A DNA stretch of 64,000 nucleotides from Methylobacterium nodulans ORS 2060 (GCF_000022085.1 NC_011894.1:7177001-7241000), one strand, 5' to 3'. Numbered from the stretch's first letter, positions 44,059-53,969 are shown. Numbers and translations are program-made. Notes: generated from the letters alone by a model not told the origin.

Positions 44059-44931
44059 TTAGAACAGCGAGCGGATCGCCTCGCGCAGCGCGCGCTTGGC
44101 CATCCGGGTCAACTCGGCGGCGAGCCAGTCGAGGAACGAGGGTTCCGGCCTGCGCGGGCGGTGGCCGCCGGCGAACTCGTCGCGGCGGGGCTCCGGCAGG
44201 GGCATCACGCGGCTGCGGGCCGCCTCGGGCAGGCTCGGAAACACCACGATCCCGGCGATCTCGGCGAGCCGGGCCGGCGAGACCGCCTCCCAGCCGGCAT
44301 TCTCGGCATTGCGCGCCAGGTAGACGCCCGCCTCACCCCGGCGTGGATCGTAGACCGCCTTGAACAGCCGCGTCGGGACGAGAACGCGGCCCTTCAGCGC
44401 CTGGACGTTGCCGCCCTCGAAGGTCGGGCCGGTGACGACGAAGAGCTCGCCCCGCTCGGCCGCGAGTGCCCGCACGGCGCTCTCGATCCCGGCCCAGAGG
44501 TGCCGGTTCAGGTCCGGATTCTGCGGCACGATATTGGCGAGGCTGAAGGATTCCGCCTGCGAATCCGGGTCCGGCATGTCGCCCGAGGGCGCCAGATGGC
44601 CCCGGTCGTAGCCGCTGCCCACGTAGTCCGACAGGTCGGCCCGCTCGGATACGGGCAGGCGCGCCTCATCGTGGAAAGCGTCGACGCGGTCGACCCGGCG
44701 GGCGGCCTCGACCCGGGCGCGGTCGAGCCGCTCGGCGGCGTAGAGCGGCGTGCGCGACAGGCCCGAATGCAGCACCGCGAAGGCCTGGTAGCAGAGGAGC
44801 GTCGCGTCGGCGGCGAGCCGCGGATTGGCGAGCACCGGCGGCTTTCCGCCCGCGAACTGCTCCGGGCAGGAATCGGCCAGCGCCGGGCTCGCGGCGAGCA
44901 GCAGCAGGACGGGAAGCAGACGCGCGGCCAT
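44059..44931 (-). CDS. Exported DNA/RNA non-specific endonuclease
   Basis: This 290-residue secreted nuclease of the NucA/EndoG type has a signal peptide (MAARLLPVLLLLAASPALA). The catalytic motif is DRGHLAPSGD (His112), and the metal-binding Asn is in SFSLANIVPQNPDLNRHLWAGIE. It would degrade nucleic acids in the periplasm or outside the cell. ATG 44931 starts the signal peptide, 2 bases after the stop of the small cysteine-containing exported protein, so the two are coupled. The C-terminus is basic and extended. Confidence 0.87.
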   Translation of the reverse strand: MAARLLPVLLLLAASPALADSCPEQFAGGKPPVLANPRLAADATLLCYQAFAVLHSGLSRTPLYAAERLDRARVEAARRVDRVDAFHDEARLPVSERADLSDYVGSGYDRGHLAPSGDMPDPDSQAESFSLANIVPQNPDLNRHLWAGIESAVRALAAERGELFVVTGPTFEGGNVQALKGRVLVPTRLFKAVYDPRRGEAGVYLARNAENAGWEAVSPARLAEIAGIVVFPSLPEAARSRVMPLPEPRRDEFAGGHRPRRPEPSFLDWLAAELTRMAKRALREAIRSLF

Positions 44932-44933
44932 GC

Positions 44934-45176
44934 TCAGAAGCAGACCCGCACCTTGCGCGGCCCCTCCGGCGTCGGGCGCCAGCGCCATGCGCAGGGTGGC
45001 CGGTAGAGCGGGTTCCAGACGCAGTGCAGGAAAAGGTCGCAGGTGGTTCCGCCGGGGGCCGAGGCGGGAGCGTTCGGCGGCGGCACGGCCGGCCGGGGCG
45101 CATCCGCGGCCTGCCCGGCGGCGGCCCCCATCAGGAAGCCGCCCGCCGCAAGCCAGGCTCTCATCCGCGCTCGCAT
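44934..45176 (-). CDS. Small exported cysteine-containing protein
   Basis: The 80-residue product has a signal peptide (MRARMRAWLAAGGFLMGAAAGQA) and a Pro/Ala-rich linker. A short tail has four cysteines (TTCDLFLHCVWNPLYRPPC and VCF), enough for two disulfides in the periplasm. The gene precedes the exported nuclease by 2 bases, so it may be a partner, such as an inhibitor or a folding aid. That is inference from position. No known family is recognised. Confidence 0.6.
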   Translation of the reverse strand: MRARMRAWLAAGGFLMGAAAGQAADAPRPAVPPPNAPASAPGGTTCDLFLHCVWNPLYRPPCAWRWRPTPEGPRKVRVCF

Positions 45177-45600
45177 CCGCACTTCACCCTGGGGACAGGC
45201 CCTCACGCCGGATCGTCCGGCGTGATCGCGTTCTAGAGTCCGTCGGACCCTTTTTGAAGCGCCCGATGGACTCCAAGGCATTGATGGATCGGATGTCCGG
45301 ACGGCGAAATGGTGTCCCTGCCCCTGGACAGATTCTAACCCACGCCAGGAAAGCCGTCCCAGGCGTCGGCGCCGGATCCGATTCAGCAGGGGTTCAGAAT
45401 GTTATTAAGACTTGTTACACACCGCACCGCCGCGGCCACGATGATCATGACATCAGAATGGCAACCCAGCCCTGATCGGCTATAAAGGGCGTTCGATGCG
45501 AGGCTGTCCGCCCTGCGCCGGATGATATTGAAATTCCTCGCTGAATCCCTCAGCACGCCGAGCAGGGCTGTCGCAACGCTTCAACCACGGGTGTACGATC
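45177..45600. other. Gap upstream of dxs
   Basis: The 424 bases contain no gene. At about 45213-45345 there is repeat-like sequence with GTTCTAGAGTCCGTCGGACC and GGATGTCCGGACGG, related to the CTAGAG repeats elsewhere. The stretch AGAATGTTATTAAGACTTG (45397-45415) is the most AT-rich part and the likeliest dxs promoter region. No Shine-Dalgarno precedes the dxs start. Confidence 0.4.
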
Positions 45601-47565
45601 TTGTCAGCACTGGTTCTCCCCCTCCTCGATCGCGTCCGTGATCCGGCGGATCTCCGCGCCCTGCCGGAGAGCGACCTGCGCCAGCTCGCGGACGAGTTGC
45701 GCGCCGAGACCATCGACGCGGTGTCGGTCACCGGCGGCCATCTCGGGGCCGGCCTGGGGGTGGTCGAACTCACGGTGGCGCTGCACTACGTCTTCACCAC
45801 CCCCGACGACCGCCTGATCTGGGATGTCGGCCACCAGGCCTATCCGCACAAGATCCTGACCGGCCGGCGCGACCGCATCCGCACCCTGCGCCAGGGCGGC
45901 GGGTTGTCCGGCTTCACCAAGCGGGCCGAGAGCCCCTACGATCCGTTCGGGGCGGCCCATTCCTCCACCTCGATCTCGGCCGGGCTCGGCATGGCGATCG
46001 CCCGCGATCTGGCCGAGGCGGCGGCGCGCGCCCGCGGCGAGACGCCGGCGCGGCGCAACGTGGTGGCGGTGATCGGCGACGGCTCGATCTCGGCCGGCAT
46101 GGCCTACGAGGCGATGAACAATGCCGGGGCGCTGCGCTCGCGCCTGATCGTGATCCTCAACGACAACGACATGTCGATCGCCCCCCCGGTCGGGGCGATG
46201 TCGGCCTATCTGGCCCGGCTGGTCTCGGGCGACACCTACCGCTCCTTGCGCGACACCGCCAAGCAGTTCGGCCGGCTGCTGCCCAAGGCCCTCTACGACA
46301 CCGCGGCGCGGGCCGAGGAATACGCCCGCGGCATCCTGGCGGGCGGCGGCACCATGTTCGAGGAGCTCGGCTTCCACTATGTCGGGCCGATCGACGGGCA
46401 CAATCTCGACCATCTGCTGCCGGTGCTCAAGAACGTGCGCGACGCGCCCGAGGGCCCGGTGCTGGTGCATGTGGTGACCCAGAAGGGCAAGGGCTACGCC
46501 CCGGCGGAAGCCGCCGCCGACCGCGGCCACGCGGTGGTGAAGTTCGACGTGCTCTCGGGCCAGCAGGTGAAGGCCAAGCCGAATGCGCCGAGCTACACCC
46601 GGGTGTTCGGGGAGAGCCTGGTCAAGGCGGCGGCTGCGGACGAGACGGTGGTGGCGATCACCGCGGCGATGCCGTCGGGCACCGGGGTGGATATTTTCGC
46701 CAAGGCGCATCCGGAGCGCACCTTCGATGTGGGGATCGCCGAGCAGCACGCGGTGACGTTTGCGGCCGGTCTGGCGGCGGAGGGGTTCCGGCCGTTCTGC
46801 GCGATCTACTCGACCTTCCTGCAGCGGGCCTACGACCAGGTGGTGCACGACGTGGCGATCCAGAACCTGCCGGTGCGGTTTGCGCTCGACCGGGCGGGGC
46901 TGGTGGGGGCGGACGGGGCGACGCATGCGGGGGCGTTCGACCTGGCCTATCTGTGCTGCCTGCCGAACCTGACGGTGATGGCGGCGGCGGACGAGGCGGA
47001 GCTGGTGCACATGGTGGCGACCGCGCATGCGCATGATGCCGGCCCGATCGCGTTGCGCTATCCGCGCGGCGAAGGCGTGGGGGTGGACCTGCCGGAGCGG
47101 GGCGAGGTGCTGGCGATCGGCAAGGGCCGGGTGCTGCGGCGGCCGCCAGGGGCGCGGGTGGCGCTTCTGAGCCTGGGCACGCGGCTGGCGGAGGCGCTGA
47201 AGGCGGCGGACCGCCTGGAGGAGAGCGGGATCGGGGTGACGGTGGCGGATGCGCGCTTTGCCAAGCCGCTGGACGAGGCGCTGATCCTGGATCTGGCGGG
47301 GAGCCATGAGGTGCTGGTGACGCTGGAGGAGGGCTCGACCGGGGGCTTTGGGGCGATGGTGCTGCATCTGCTCGCGGCGCGGGGGGCGCTGGATGCGGGC
47401 ACGGTGCGGGTGCGCACCCTGACGCTGCCGGACGTGTACCAGGACCACGACAGCCCCGAGCGCATGTACGCCCAGGCCGGCCTCGACGCGCCTGCCATCG
47501 TCCGCACCGTCACCGACCTGCTGCCCGAAGAGCGCAAGGAGCGGACGCGCCTGCGGCGCGTCTGA
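45601..47565 (+). CDS. dxs: 1-deoxy-D-xylulose-5-phosphate synthase
   Basis: Dxs condenses pyruvate and glyceraldehyde-3-phosphate, the entry step of the MEP isoprenoid pathway. The 654-residue protein has all landmarks: [34 protein letters not shown], the thiamine-diphosphate motif [24 protein letters not shown], and the transketolase C-domain. The start appears to be TTG 45601 ([11 protein letters not shown]); there is no ATG or GTG in frame between it and the upstream stops, and no clear ribosome site. Codon use shifts toward G-ending codons from about 46560 to 47430. It heads the hopanoid region, so it probably supplies C5 units for squalene. Confidence 0.94.
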   Translation: MSALVLPLLDRVRDPADLRALPESDLRQLADELRAETIDAVSVTGGHLGAGLGVVELTVALHYVFTTPDDRLIWDVGHQAYPHKILTGRRDRIRTLRQGGGLSGFTKRAESPYDPFGAAHSSTSISAGLGMAIARDLAEAAARARGETPARRNVVAVIGDGSISAGMAYEAMNNAGALRSRLIVILNDNDMSIAPPVGAMSAYLARLVSGDTYRSLRDTAKQFGRLLPKALYDTAARAEEYARGILAGGGTMFEELGFHYVGPIDGHNLDHLLPVLKNVRDAPEGPVLVHVVTQKGKGYAPAEAAADRGHAVVKFDVLSGQQVKAKPNAPSYTRVFGESLVKAAAADETVVAITAAMPSGTGVDIFAKAHPERTFDVGIAEQHAVTFAAGLAAEGFRPFCAIYSTFLQRAYDQVVHDVAIQNLPVRFALDRAGLVGADGATHAGAFDLAYLCCLPNLTVMAAADEAELVHMVATAHAHDAGPIALRYPRGEGVGVDLPERGEVLAIGKGRVLRRPPGARVALLSLGTRLAEALKAADRLEESGIGVTVADARFAKPLDEALILDLAGSHEVLVTLEEGSTGGFGAMVLHLLAARGALDAGTVRVRTLTLPDVYQDHDSPERMYAQAGLDAPAIVRTVTDLLPEERKERTRLRRV

Positions 47566-47741
47566 CCGGTGGTGCCGGAACGCCACGCTGTCCGCGGAAC
47601 CGCACGCGTTCCGCGCCGCGACGCCTTCGCGGGCCTCGTCGCCTTGTCGGCCGGGCCCCGAAATGGCAGAAGCGGCGGGCCTTTGGCCCCGCCGCCTGCC
47701 GCCGTCGCCGCGGGCGCGGCGGTGATCCCTGAACCCACGGC

Positions 47742-48785
47742 ATGAGCATGATCGAGGCCTCGGACCGCCCCCCGTCTGATGCCCGGCCGGAGGTCGGCCC
47801 GGTGCTGATCACCGGCGCGAGCGGCTTTCTCGGCTCGGCGCTGGTCGACGTCTTCCGGGGCGCCGGCTTCCCGGTGCGCATCCTGGTGCGGGCGACGAGC
47901 CCGCGCACCAACCTGACCTGGCCCGACGTCGCCGTGGCGGAGGGCGACATGCGCGATCCCGCCGCGGTCGCCTCGGCCATGGCGGGCATGCGCTACCTCG
48001 TGCATGCCGCCGCCGATTACCGCCTCTGGGCGCCCGACCCGGAGGAGATCGTGCGCACCAACCGCGACGGCACCCGGGTGCTGATGCGCGCCGCCCTCGA
48101 TGCGGGCGTGGAGCGGATCGTCTACACGTCGAGCGTCGCGACGATCAAACCGCATGACGACGGCACGCCCGCCGACGAGACCCGTCCGCTCACCCCCGAG
48201 ACCGCGATCGGCGCCTACAAGCGCAGCAAGGTCGTGGCCGAGCGCGTGGTCGAGGAGATGGTGGCCCGCGACCGGCTGCCCGCTGTCATCGTCAACCCCT
48301 CGACGCCGATCGGCCCGCGCGACGTCAAGCCGACGCCCACCGGCCGCATCATCGTGGAGGCGGCGAACGGCAGGTTGCCGGCCTTCGTCGATACCGGCCT
48401 CAACCTCGCCCATGTGGACGATGTGGCGGCCGGCCACCTGCTGGCGTTGCGCCGCGGGCGCATCGGCGAGCGCTACATCCTGGGCGGCGAGAATGTGCTC
48501 CTGTCGCGGATGCTCGCGGACATCGCCGGGATCGTGGGGCGCAAAGCCCCGACCCTCCGCCTGCCCCGCGCGGCGGTCTATCCGGTCGCCTTCGTCTCCG
48601 AACTCGCCGCCCGCGTCACGGGCCGGGCGCCGCTGGCCACCCTCGACGGCATCCGGATGTCCCGCTACCGGATGTTCTTCTCCGACGCCAAGGCACGGGC
48701 CGAACTCGGCTACTCCGCGCGGCCCTATCGCCAGGGCCTCGAGGATGCCGTCGCATGGTTCCGTCAGGCAGGATACATCCGATGA
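47742..48785 (+). CDS. hpnA: Hopanoid-associated sugar epimerase HpnA
   Basis: This 347-residue extended short-chain dehydrogenase/reductase has the NAD-binding motif TGASGFLGSALVDVF near residues 27-41 and the catalytic pair in GAYKRSK. HpnA is a marker of hopanoid clusters and is annotated as a nucleoside-sugar epimerase; its exact reaction is not established. Its TGA overlaps the hpnC ATG (ATGA), so the two are translationally coupled. It lies 176 bases downstream of dxs. Confidence 0.9.
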   Translation: MSMIEASDRPPSDARPEVGPVLITGASGFLGSALVDVFRGAGFPVRILVRATSPRTNLTWPDVAVAEGDMRDPAAVASAMAGMRYLVHAAADYRLWAPDPEEIVRTNRDGTRVLMRAALDAGVERIVYTSSVATIKPHDDGTPADETRPLTPETAIGAYKRSKVVAERVVEEMVARDRLPAVIVNPSTPIGPRDVKPTPTGRIIVEAANGRLPAFVDTGLNLAHVDDVAAGHLLALRRGRIGERYILGGENVLLSRMLADIAGIVGRKAPTLRLPRAAVYPVAFVSELAARVTGRAPLATLDGIRMSRYRMFFSDAKARAELGYSARPYRQGLEDAVAWFRQAGYIR

Positions 48786-49666
48786 CCACCGCGACCGAGG
48801 CGCGCTCCGGCAAGTCGCATCGCGACGAGAACTTCCCGGTCGCGTCGCACCTGGTCCATCCGCGGCACCGGGGGCCGATCCTGGCCTTCTACAATTTCGT
48901 GCGCGCGGGGGACGATGTCGCCGACCATTCGGACTTAAGCCCCGAGCGCAAGATCGCGCTCCTCGACGGGCTCGCGGACGCGCTCACCGGCGCCGGTCCG
49001 GCCGATCCGGAGGCGGCCGCCCTGAAGGCGGCGCTGGCCGGGCGGGGCCTGCCCCCGTGCCACGCCCTCGAACTCCTCGACGCCTTCCGGATGGATGCGA
49101 GGAAGTCGCGCTACGCCACCTTCGACGAGCTGATGCACTATTGCCGCTACTCGGCGATGCCGGTCGGGCGCTTCGTCCTCGACGTGCACGGCGAGGATCC
49201 GGCCGCGACCTGGGCGGCCTCGGACGCGATCTGCGCGGCGCTCCAGATCATCAATCACCTGCAGGATTGCGGGAAGGATTTCCGCCAGCTCGACCGGGTC
49301 TACCTGCCGCAGGATCTCCTCGCCACGCACGGCGTCGATGTGGCCGCGCTCGGCGCCGAGCGCGCCTCGCCGGCCTTGCGCGCGGTGATCGGCACCCTCG
49401 CCCATCGCTGCCTCGACCTGCTGCACGAGGGAAGGGCGCTCCCCGACCTGATCGAGGACACGCGGCTCTCCCTGGAGATCGCGGCGATCCACCGTCTCGC
49501 GGTGGCGCTGGCCCGCGGGCTCACGGCGCGCGACCCGCTGAGCGAGCCCGTGCACCACGGCAAGGCCGCCTTCGCGCTCATCGCGCTCTCGGCCGCGGGC
49601 GCCTGCCTGGCGCGGCGGCCCTTCCGGCGGCGCCTGCTGCCCAATGTGCGGGGAGCCCGCCCGTGA
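48782..49666 (+). CDS. hpnC: Hydroxysqualene synthase HpnC
   Basis: HpnC converts presqualene diphosphate to hydroxysqualene in the three-step squalene route HpnD-HpnC-HpnE. The 294-residue protein is of the trans-isoprenyl diphosphate synthase fold with DDVADHSD as first aspartate-rich motif and IINHLQDCGKDF as second, where HpnD has the standard NILRDIDED. Start MTTATEARSGKSHRDENFPVAS; the ENFPVAS stretch is typical of HpnC. It overlaps both neighbours by 4 bases. Confidence 0.92.
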   Translation: MTTATEARSGKSHRDENFPVASHLVHPRHRGPILAFYNFVRAGDDVADHSDLSPERKIALLDGLADALTGAGPADPEAAALKAALAGRGLPPCHALELLDAFRMDARKSRYATFDELMHYCRYSAMPVGRFVLDVHGEDPAATWAASDAICAALQIINHLQDCGKDFRQLDRVYLPQDLLATHGVDVAALGAERASPALRAVIGTLAHRCLDLLHEGRALPDLIEDTRLSLEIAAIHRLAVALARGLTARDPLSEPVHHGKAAFALIALSAAGACLARRPFRRRLLPNVRGARP

Positions 49667-50514
49667 CCGCCCTCGCCTCGCCCGCCCCTTCCTCCGTCCC
49701 CGAATCCCCGGCCTTGCCGGCCGCGGGCTCGTCCTTCTACGCGGCGATGCGCCTGCTGCCGGCCGCGCAGCGCGACGCCATGTATGCGGTCTACGCCTTC
49801 TGCCGGGCGGTGGACGACGTCGCCGATGATGGCGGGGCGCGCGACCAGCGCGCCGCCGAGCTCGACCGCTGGCGGGCCGACATCGACGCCCTCTATGCCG
49901 GGCGCCCTGCGCCCCGCCTCGCCCCGCTCGCCGGTCCGGTCCGGGATTTCGGCCTGAAGCGCGAGGATTTTCTCGCGGTCATCGACGGCATGGCGATGGA
50001 TGCCGAGGCCGATATCGTGGCGCCCGACGCTGCCACCCTCGACCTCTACTGCGACCGGGTCGCGAGCGCGGTGGGGCGGCTCTCGGTGCGGATCTTCGGG
50101 CTCGCCGAGGAGCCGGGCCGCGCCCTCGCCCACCATCTCGGCCGGGCGCTGCAGCTCACCAACATCCTGCGCGACATCGACGAGGATGCCGAGCGCGGGC
50201 GCCTCTACCTGCCGCGCGAGCGCCTCGCGGCGATCGGCCTGTCGCACCCGACGCCCGAGGCGGCCTTGCGCCACCCGCGTCTCGCCGAGGTCTGCACGGC
50301 GCTCGCCGCCGAGGCCGAGGCGCATTACCAAGCTTCCTGGCGGATCATCGCCGCCGCGCCGCGGCGCGCCACCAAGGCGCCCCGGATCATGGCGGCGGCC
50401 TATCACCTGATCCTCGATGGGCTCCTCGCGCGCGGCTGGGCGGCGCCCCGCACCCGGGTGAAGCCCGGCAAGCTCGCGCTGATCGGCGTCCTCCTGCGGC
50501 ACGGGATCCTGTGA
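49663..50514 (+). CDS. hpnD: Presqualene diphosphate synthase HpnD
   Basis: HpnD joins two farnesyl diphosphates to presqualene diphosphate. With the GTG start overlapping the hpnC stop (GTGA) the protein is 283 residues. It has a short Pro/Ser/Ala-rich N-terminus, then SSFYAAMRLLPAAQRDAMYAVYAFCRAVDDVADD and LTNILRDIDEDAERGRLYLP, the two magnesium-binding motifs of squalene/phytoene synthases. The stop overlaps the hpnE start. Confidence 0.93.
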   Translation: MTALASPAPSSVPESPALPAAGSSFYAAMRLLPAAQRDAMYAVYAFCRAVDDVADDGGARDQRAAELDRWRADIDALYAGRPAPRLAPLAGPVRDFGLKREDFLAVIDGMAMDAEADIVAPDAATLDLYCDRVASAVGRLSVRIFGLAEEPGRALAHHLGRALQLTNILRDIDEDAERGRLYLPRERLAAIGLSHPTPEAALRHPRLAEVCTALAAEAEAHYQASWRIIAAAPRRATKAPRIMAAAYHLILDGLLARGWAAPRTRVKPGKLALIGVLLRHGIL

Positions 50515-51830
50515 TGGCGGGGACTATCCACGTTCTCGGCGCGGGGCTCGCGGGGCTCTCGGCGGCGGTGCAGCTGACGCGCGGCGGCCGGCGCGTCGTC
50601 GTGCACGAGGCCGCCAAGCAGGCGGGCGGTCGCTGCCGCTCCTATTTCGACCCGGCGCTTGGCCTCACCATCGACAACGGCAACCACCTGCTCCTGTCGG
50701 GCAACCGCGACGCCCTCGATTTCCTGAAGGCGGTCGGCGCGCCGGCCGATGCGCTCACCGGACCGGCCGAGGCCGCCTTCCCGTTCGCTGATCTGCGGAC
50801 GGGCGAGCGCTGGACCCTGCGCCCCAATGCCGGGCGCCTGCCCTGGTGGGTGCTCGACGCGAGCCGCCGGGTGCCTGGAAGCCGCGCCCGCGACTACCTC
50901 GCGCCGCTCGGCATCCTGCGGGCGACCGCCCGCCCCCCGGGCCGGAAGGCGGCCTCGGCCGCGACCATCGGCGAGAGCATGGCCTGCGAGGGGCTGCTCT
51001 GGGACCGGCTCTGGCGCCCGGTGCTGCTCGCCGCCCTCAACACCGAGCCGCGCGAGAGCGATGCGGGCCTCGCCGCCGCCATCCTGCGCGAGACGCTCGG
51101 TGCGGGCGGGCGGGCCTGCCGTCCGCTCGTGGCGGTGGCGGGCCTCTCCGCGGCCTTCGTGGAGCCGGCTCTCGCCTTCCTCGCGCGGGCCGGGGCGGAG
51201 ATCCGCTTCGGCCGGCGCCTGCGGGCGCTGAGCCTCGCTGGCGAGCGCGTCGCGGCCCTGGATTTCAGCGATGGGACCGAGGCGCTGGGGCCGGAGGATG
51301 CCGTCGTGATGGCGCTGCCCGCCTGGGTTGCCGCCGATCTGATCCCGGGGCTCGCGGCCCCGCAGGCGCACCGCTCGATCGTCAACGCGCATTTCGCGGT
51401 GCCGCCGCCGCCGGGCTCGCCCCTGCTGCTCGGCGTCGTCGGCGGCCTCACCGAGTGGCTGTTCTCCTATCCGGACCGGCTCTCGGTGACGATCAGCGGA
51501 GCCGACCGGCTGCTGGAGACGCCCCGAGAGGAACTCGCGGACCGAATCTGGGACGAGGTTGCGCGTCTCACCGGCCAGGCCGGAGCCCCGCTGCCCCGTT
51601 GGCAGATCGTCAAGGAGAAGCGCGCAACCTTCGCGGCGACGCCGCTGGAAGCGGCGCGGCGCCCAGGTGCGCGAACGCACCTCGCAAACTTGGCGCTTGC
51701 GGGAGATTGGACGGCGACGGGGTTGCCGGCGACCATCGAGGGCGCCATCCGGTCCGGCGCGGTGGCGGCGGCGCTCTTCACCCAGGCAAGAGAGACCCAG
51801 GCAAGAGAGGCGCAGCGCGGGGCCGCTTGA
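50514..51830 (+). CDS. hpnE: Squalene-forming flavoprotein HpnE
   Basis: HpnE reduces hydroxysqualene to squalene. The 438-residue product is a phytoene-desaturase-like amine oxidase with the FAD-binding motif IHVLGAGLAGLSAAVQLTRGG at the N-terminus, GGRCRSYFDPALGLTIDNGNHLLLSG, and the C-terminal NLALAGDWTATGLPATIEGAIRSG. ATG 50514 shares its A with the hpnD stop; the codon before it is GTG. A tandem TQARE repeat (residues about 424-433) ends the protein. Confidence 0.92.
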   Translation: MAGTIHVLGAGLAGLSAAVQLTRGGRRVVVHEAAKQAGGRCRSYFDPALGLTIDNGNHLLLSGNRDALDFLKAVGAPADALTGPAEAAFPFADLRTGERWTLRPNAGRLPWWVLDASRRVPGSRARDYLAPLGILRATARPPGRKAASAATIGESMACEGLLWDRLWRPVLLAALNTEPRESDAGLAAAILRETLGAGGRACRPLVAVAGLSAAFVEPALAFLARAGAEIRFGRRLRALSLAGERVAALDFSDGTEALGPEDAVVMALPAWVAADLIPGLAAPQAHRSIVNAHFAVPPPPGSPLLLGVVGGLTEWLFSYPDRLSVTISGADRLLETPREELADRIWDEVARLTGQAGAPLPRWQIVKEKRATFAATPLEAARRPGARTHLANLALAGDWTATGLPATIEGAIRSGAVAAALFTQARETQAREAQRGAA

Positions 51831-51947
51831 CGCGGCGCTGCGCCAATCGGAACAGCTTGAGCATATGCGGCGTTTTTTGCATCGCCGCGAATCGGGGCGA
51901 AAGCGGCGGCAGGGCGGGCCGCCCGAACAGGAGAAGGCGAGAGAATC

Positions 51948-53939
51948 GTGGGAAAGGTCGAGACGCTGCACCGCATGAGCACGCAGGACATCACGCTGGA
52001 CGATGTCGAGCGGCGCGTGTCGCTCGCGTCCAAGGCTCTGATGCGGCTCGCCGGCCCCGACGGGCATTGGTGCTTCGAGCTGGAGGCCGACGCCACCATC
52101 CCGTCCGAGTACATTCTCTATCATCATTTCCGCGGCTCGATCCCCTCCGCGGAGCTCGAGGGCAAGATCGCCAATTACCTGCGCCGCACGCAGAGCGCGC
52201 AGCACGACGGCTGGTCCCTCGTCCATGACGGCCCGTTCGACATGAGCGCGACCGTCAAGGCGTATTTCGCCCTCAAGATGATCGGCGATTCGATCGAGGC
52301 GCCGCATATGCGCCGCGCCCGCGAGGCGATCCTGCGCCGGGGCGGCGCCGCGCACGCCAACGTCTTCACCCGGACCCTTCTGGCCCTCTACGGCGAGGTG
52401 CCGTGGAGCGCCGTGCCGGTAATGCCCGTCGAGGTGATGCTGCTGCCGCGGTGGTTCCCCTTCCACCTCGACAAGGTGTCCTACTGGGCCCGCACCGTGA
52501 TGGTGCCGCTCTTCGTGCTGCAGGCCAAGAAGCCGCGGGCCAGGAATCCGCGGGGCATCGGCATCCAGGAGCTGTTCGTCGAGCCGCCGGAGCGGGTGAA
52601 ACGCTGGCCGGCCGGCCCGCAGGAATCCTCGCCGTGGCGCCCGGTCTTCGCCGCCATCGACAAGGTGCTGCAGAAGGTCGAGGGCTCGTTCCCGGCGGGC
52701 TCCCGTGCCCGGGCGATCGACAAGGCGGTGGCCTTCGTCAGCGAGCGCCTGAACGGCGAGGACGGGCTCGGCGCGATCTTCCCCGCGATGGTCAACGCGG
52801 TGCTGATGTACGAGGCGCTCGGCTACCCCGAAGATCACCCCCTGGTCGCGACCGCCCGCTCCTCGGTGGAGAAGCTCGTCACCGTCAAGGAGCACGAGGC
52901 CTACGTGCAGCCCTGCCTGTCGCCGGTCTGGGACACGGCGCTCTCGGCCCATGCGCTCATGGAGGCGGGCGGCGTCGAGGCGGAGCGGCACGCCAAGCGC
53001 GCCCTCGACTGGCTCAAGCCCCTGCAGGTGCTCGACATCAAGGGCGACTGGGCCGCCTCCAAGCCGAATGTGCGGCCGGGCGGCTGGGCCTTCCAGTACG
53101 CCAACCCGCATTATCCGGACCTCGACGACACCGCCGTGGTGGTGATGGCGATGGACCGGGCGCAGGTGCGCCGCAGCCCCGGCCCGGACGCGGCCGATTA
53201 CGGTCAGTCGATCGCGCGGGCGCGCGAATGGGTCGAGGGCCTGCAGAGCCGCGACGGCGGCTGGGCGGCCTTCGACGCGGACAACACCTACCATTACCTC
53301 AACTACATCCCGTTCTCCGATCACGGGGCGCTGCTCGACCCGCCGACCGCCGACGTGACGGCGCGCTGCGTCTCGATGCTGGCGCAGCTCGGTGAGACGC
53401 GCGAGAGCTGCCCGCCCCTCGACCGGGGCGTCGCCTACCTGCTGGCCGACCAGGAGGCGGATGGCAGCTGGTATGGCCGCTGGGGCATGAACTACATCTA
53501 CGGCACCTGGTCGGTGCTCTGCGCGCTGAACGCCGCTGGGGTCGACCCGGCCTCGGAGCCGGTGCGGCGGGCGGTGAACTGGCTCACCACCATCCAGAAC
53601 CCGGATGGCGGCTGGGGCGAGGACGCGGCGAGCTACAAGCTCGAATATCGCGGCTACGAGCGGGCGCCGAGCACCGCCTCGCAGACCGCCTGGGCGCTCC
53701 TCGGGCTCATGGCCGCGGGCGAGGCGGACAGCCCGGCAGTGGCGCGAGGCATCAACTACCTGACCCGCAGCCAGGGGGCGGACGGGCTCTGGACCGAGGA
53801 CCGCTATACGGCGACCGGGTTCCCGCGCGTCTTCTACCTGCGCTATCACGGCTACGCGAAGTTCTTCCCGCTCTGGGCGCTTGCCCGCTACCGCAACCTC
53901 CAGCAGAGCAACAGCCGTCGGGTCGCCGTCGGGATGTGA
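51948..53939 (+). CDS. shc: Squalene-hopene cyclase
   Basis: Shc cyclises squalene to hopene and hopanol in the inner membrane. The 663-residue protein has the catalytic DLDDTA with Asp391, Asp393 and Asp394, and several QW repeats (for example QSRDGGWAAFDADN and QNPDGGWGED). The membrane-inserting segment lies around LPRWFPFHLDKVSYWARTVMVPLFVLQAKKP. The start is GTG 51948; ATG 51975 (MSTQDITLDD) is a reasonable alternative. It is 117 bases after hpnE and ends in a large palindrome. Confidence 0.95.
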   Translation: MGKVETLHRMSTQDITLDDVERRVSLASKALMRLAGPDGHWCFELEADATIPSEYILYHHFRGSIPSAELEGKIANYLRRTQSAQHDGWSLVHDGPFDMSATVKAYFALKMIGDSIEAPHMRRAREAILRRGGAAHANVFTRTLLALYGEVPWSAVPVMPVEVMLLPRWFPFHLDKVSYWARTVMVPLFVLQAKKPRARNPRGIGIQELFVEPPERVKRWPAGPQESSPWRPVFAAIDKVLQKVEGSFPAGSRARAIDKAVAFVSERLNGEDGLGAIFPAMVNAVLMYEALGYPEDHPLVATARSSVEKLVTVKEHEAYVQPCLSPVWDTALSAHALMEAGGVEAERHAKRALDWLKPLQVLDIKGDWAASKPNVRPGGWAFQYANPHYPDLDDTAVVVMAMDRAQVRRSPGPDAADYGQSIARAREWVEGLQSRDGGWAAFDADNTYHYLNYIPFSDHGALLDPPTADVTARCVSMLAQLGETRESCPPLDRGVAYLLADQEADGSWYGRWGMNYIYGTWSVLCALNAAGVDPASEPVRRAVNWLTTIQNPDGGWGEDAASYKLEYRGYERAPSTASQTAWALLGLMAAGEADSPAVARGINYLTRSQGADGLWTEDRYTATGFPRVFYLRYHGYAKFFPLWALARYRNLQQSNSRRVAVGM

Positions 53940-53969
53940 TGCCAACGGCATTTTCAATGCCGTTGGCAT
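53939..53969. repeat. Perfect 14-base inverted repeat at the shc stop
   Basis: ATGCCAACGGCATT, TTC, AATGCCGTTGGCAT is a perfect hairpin starting at the last base of the shc stop codon. There is no T tract, so it may stabilise the 3' end of the hopanoid message or act as a weak terminator. Confidence 0.6.
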
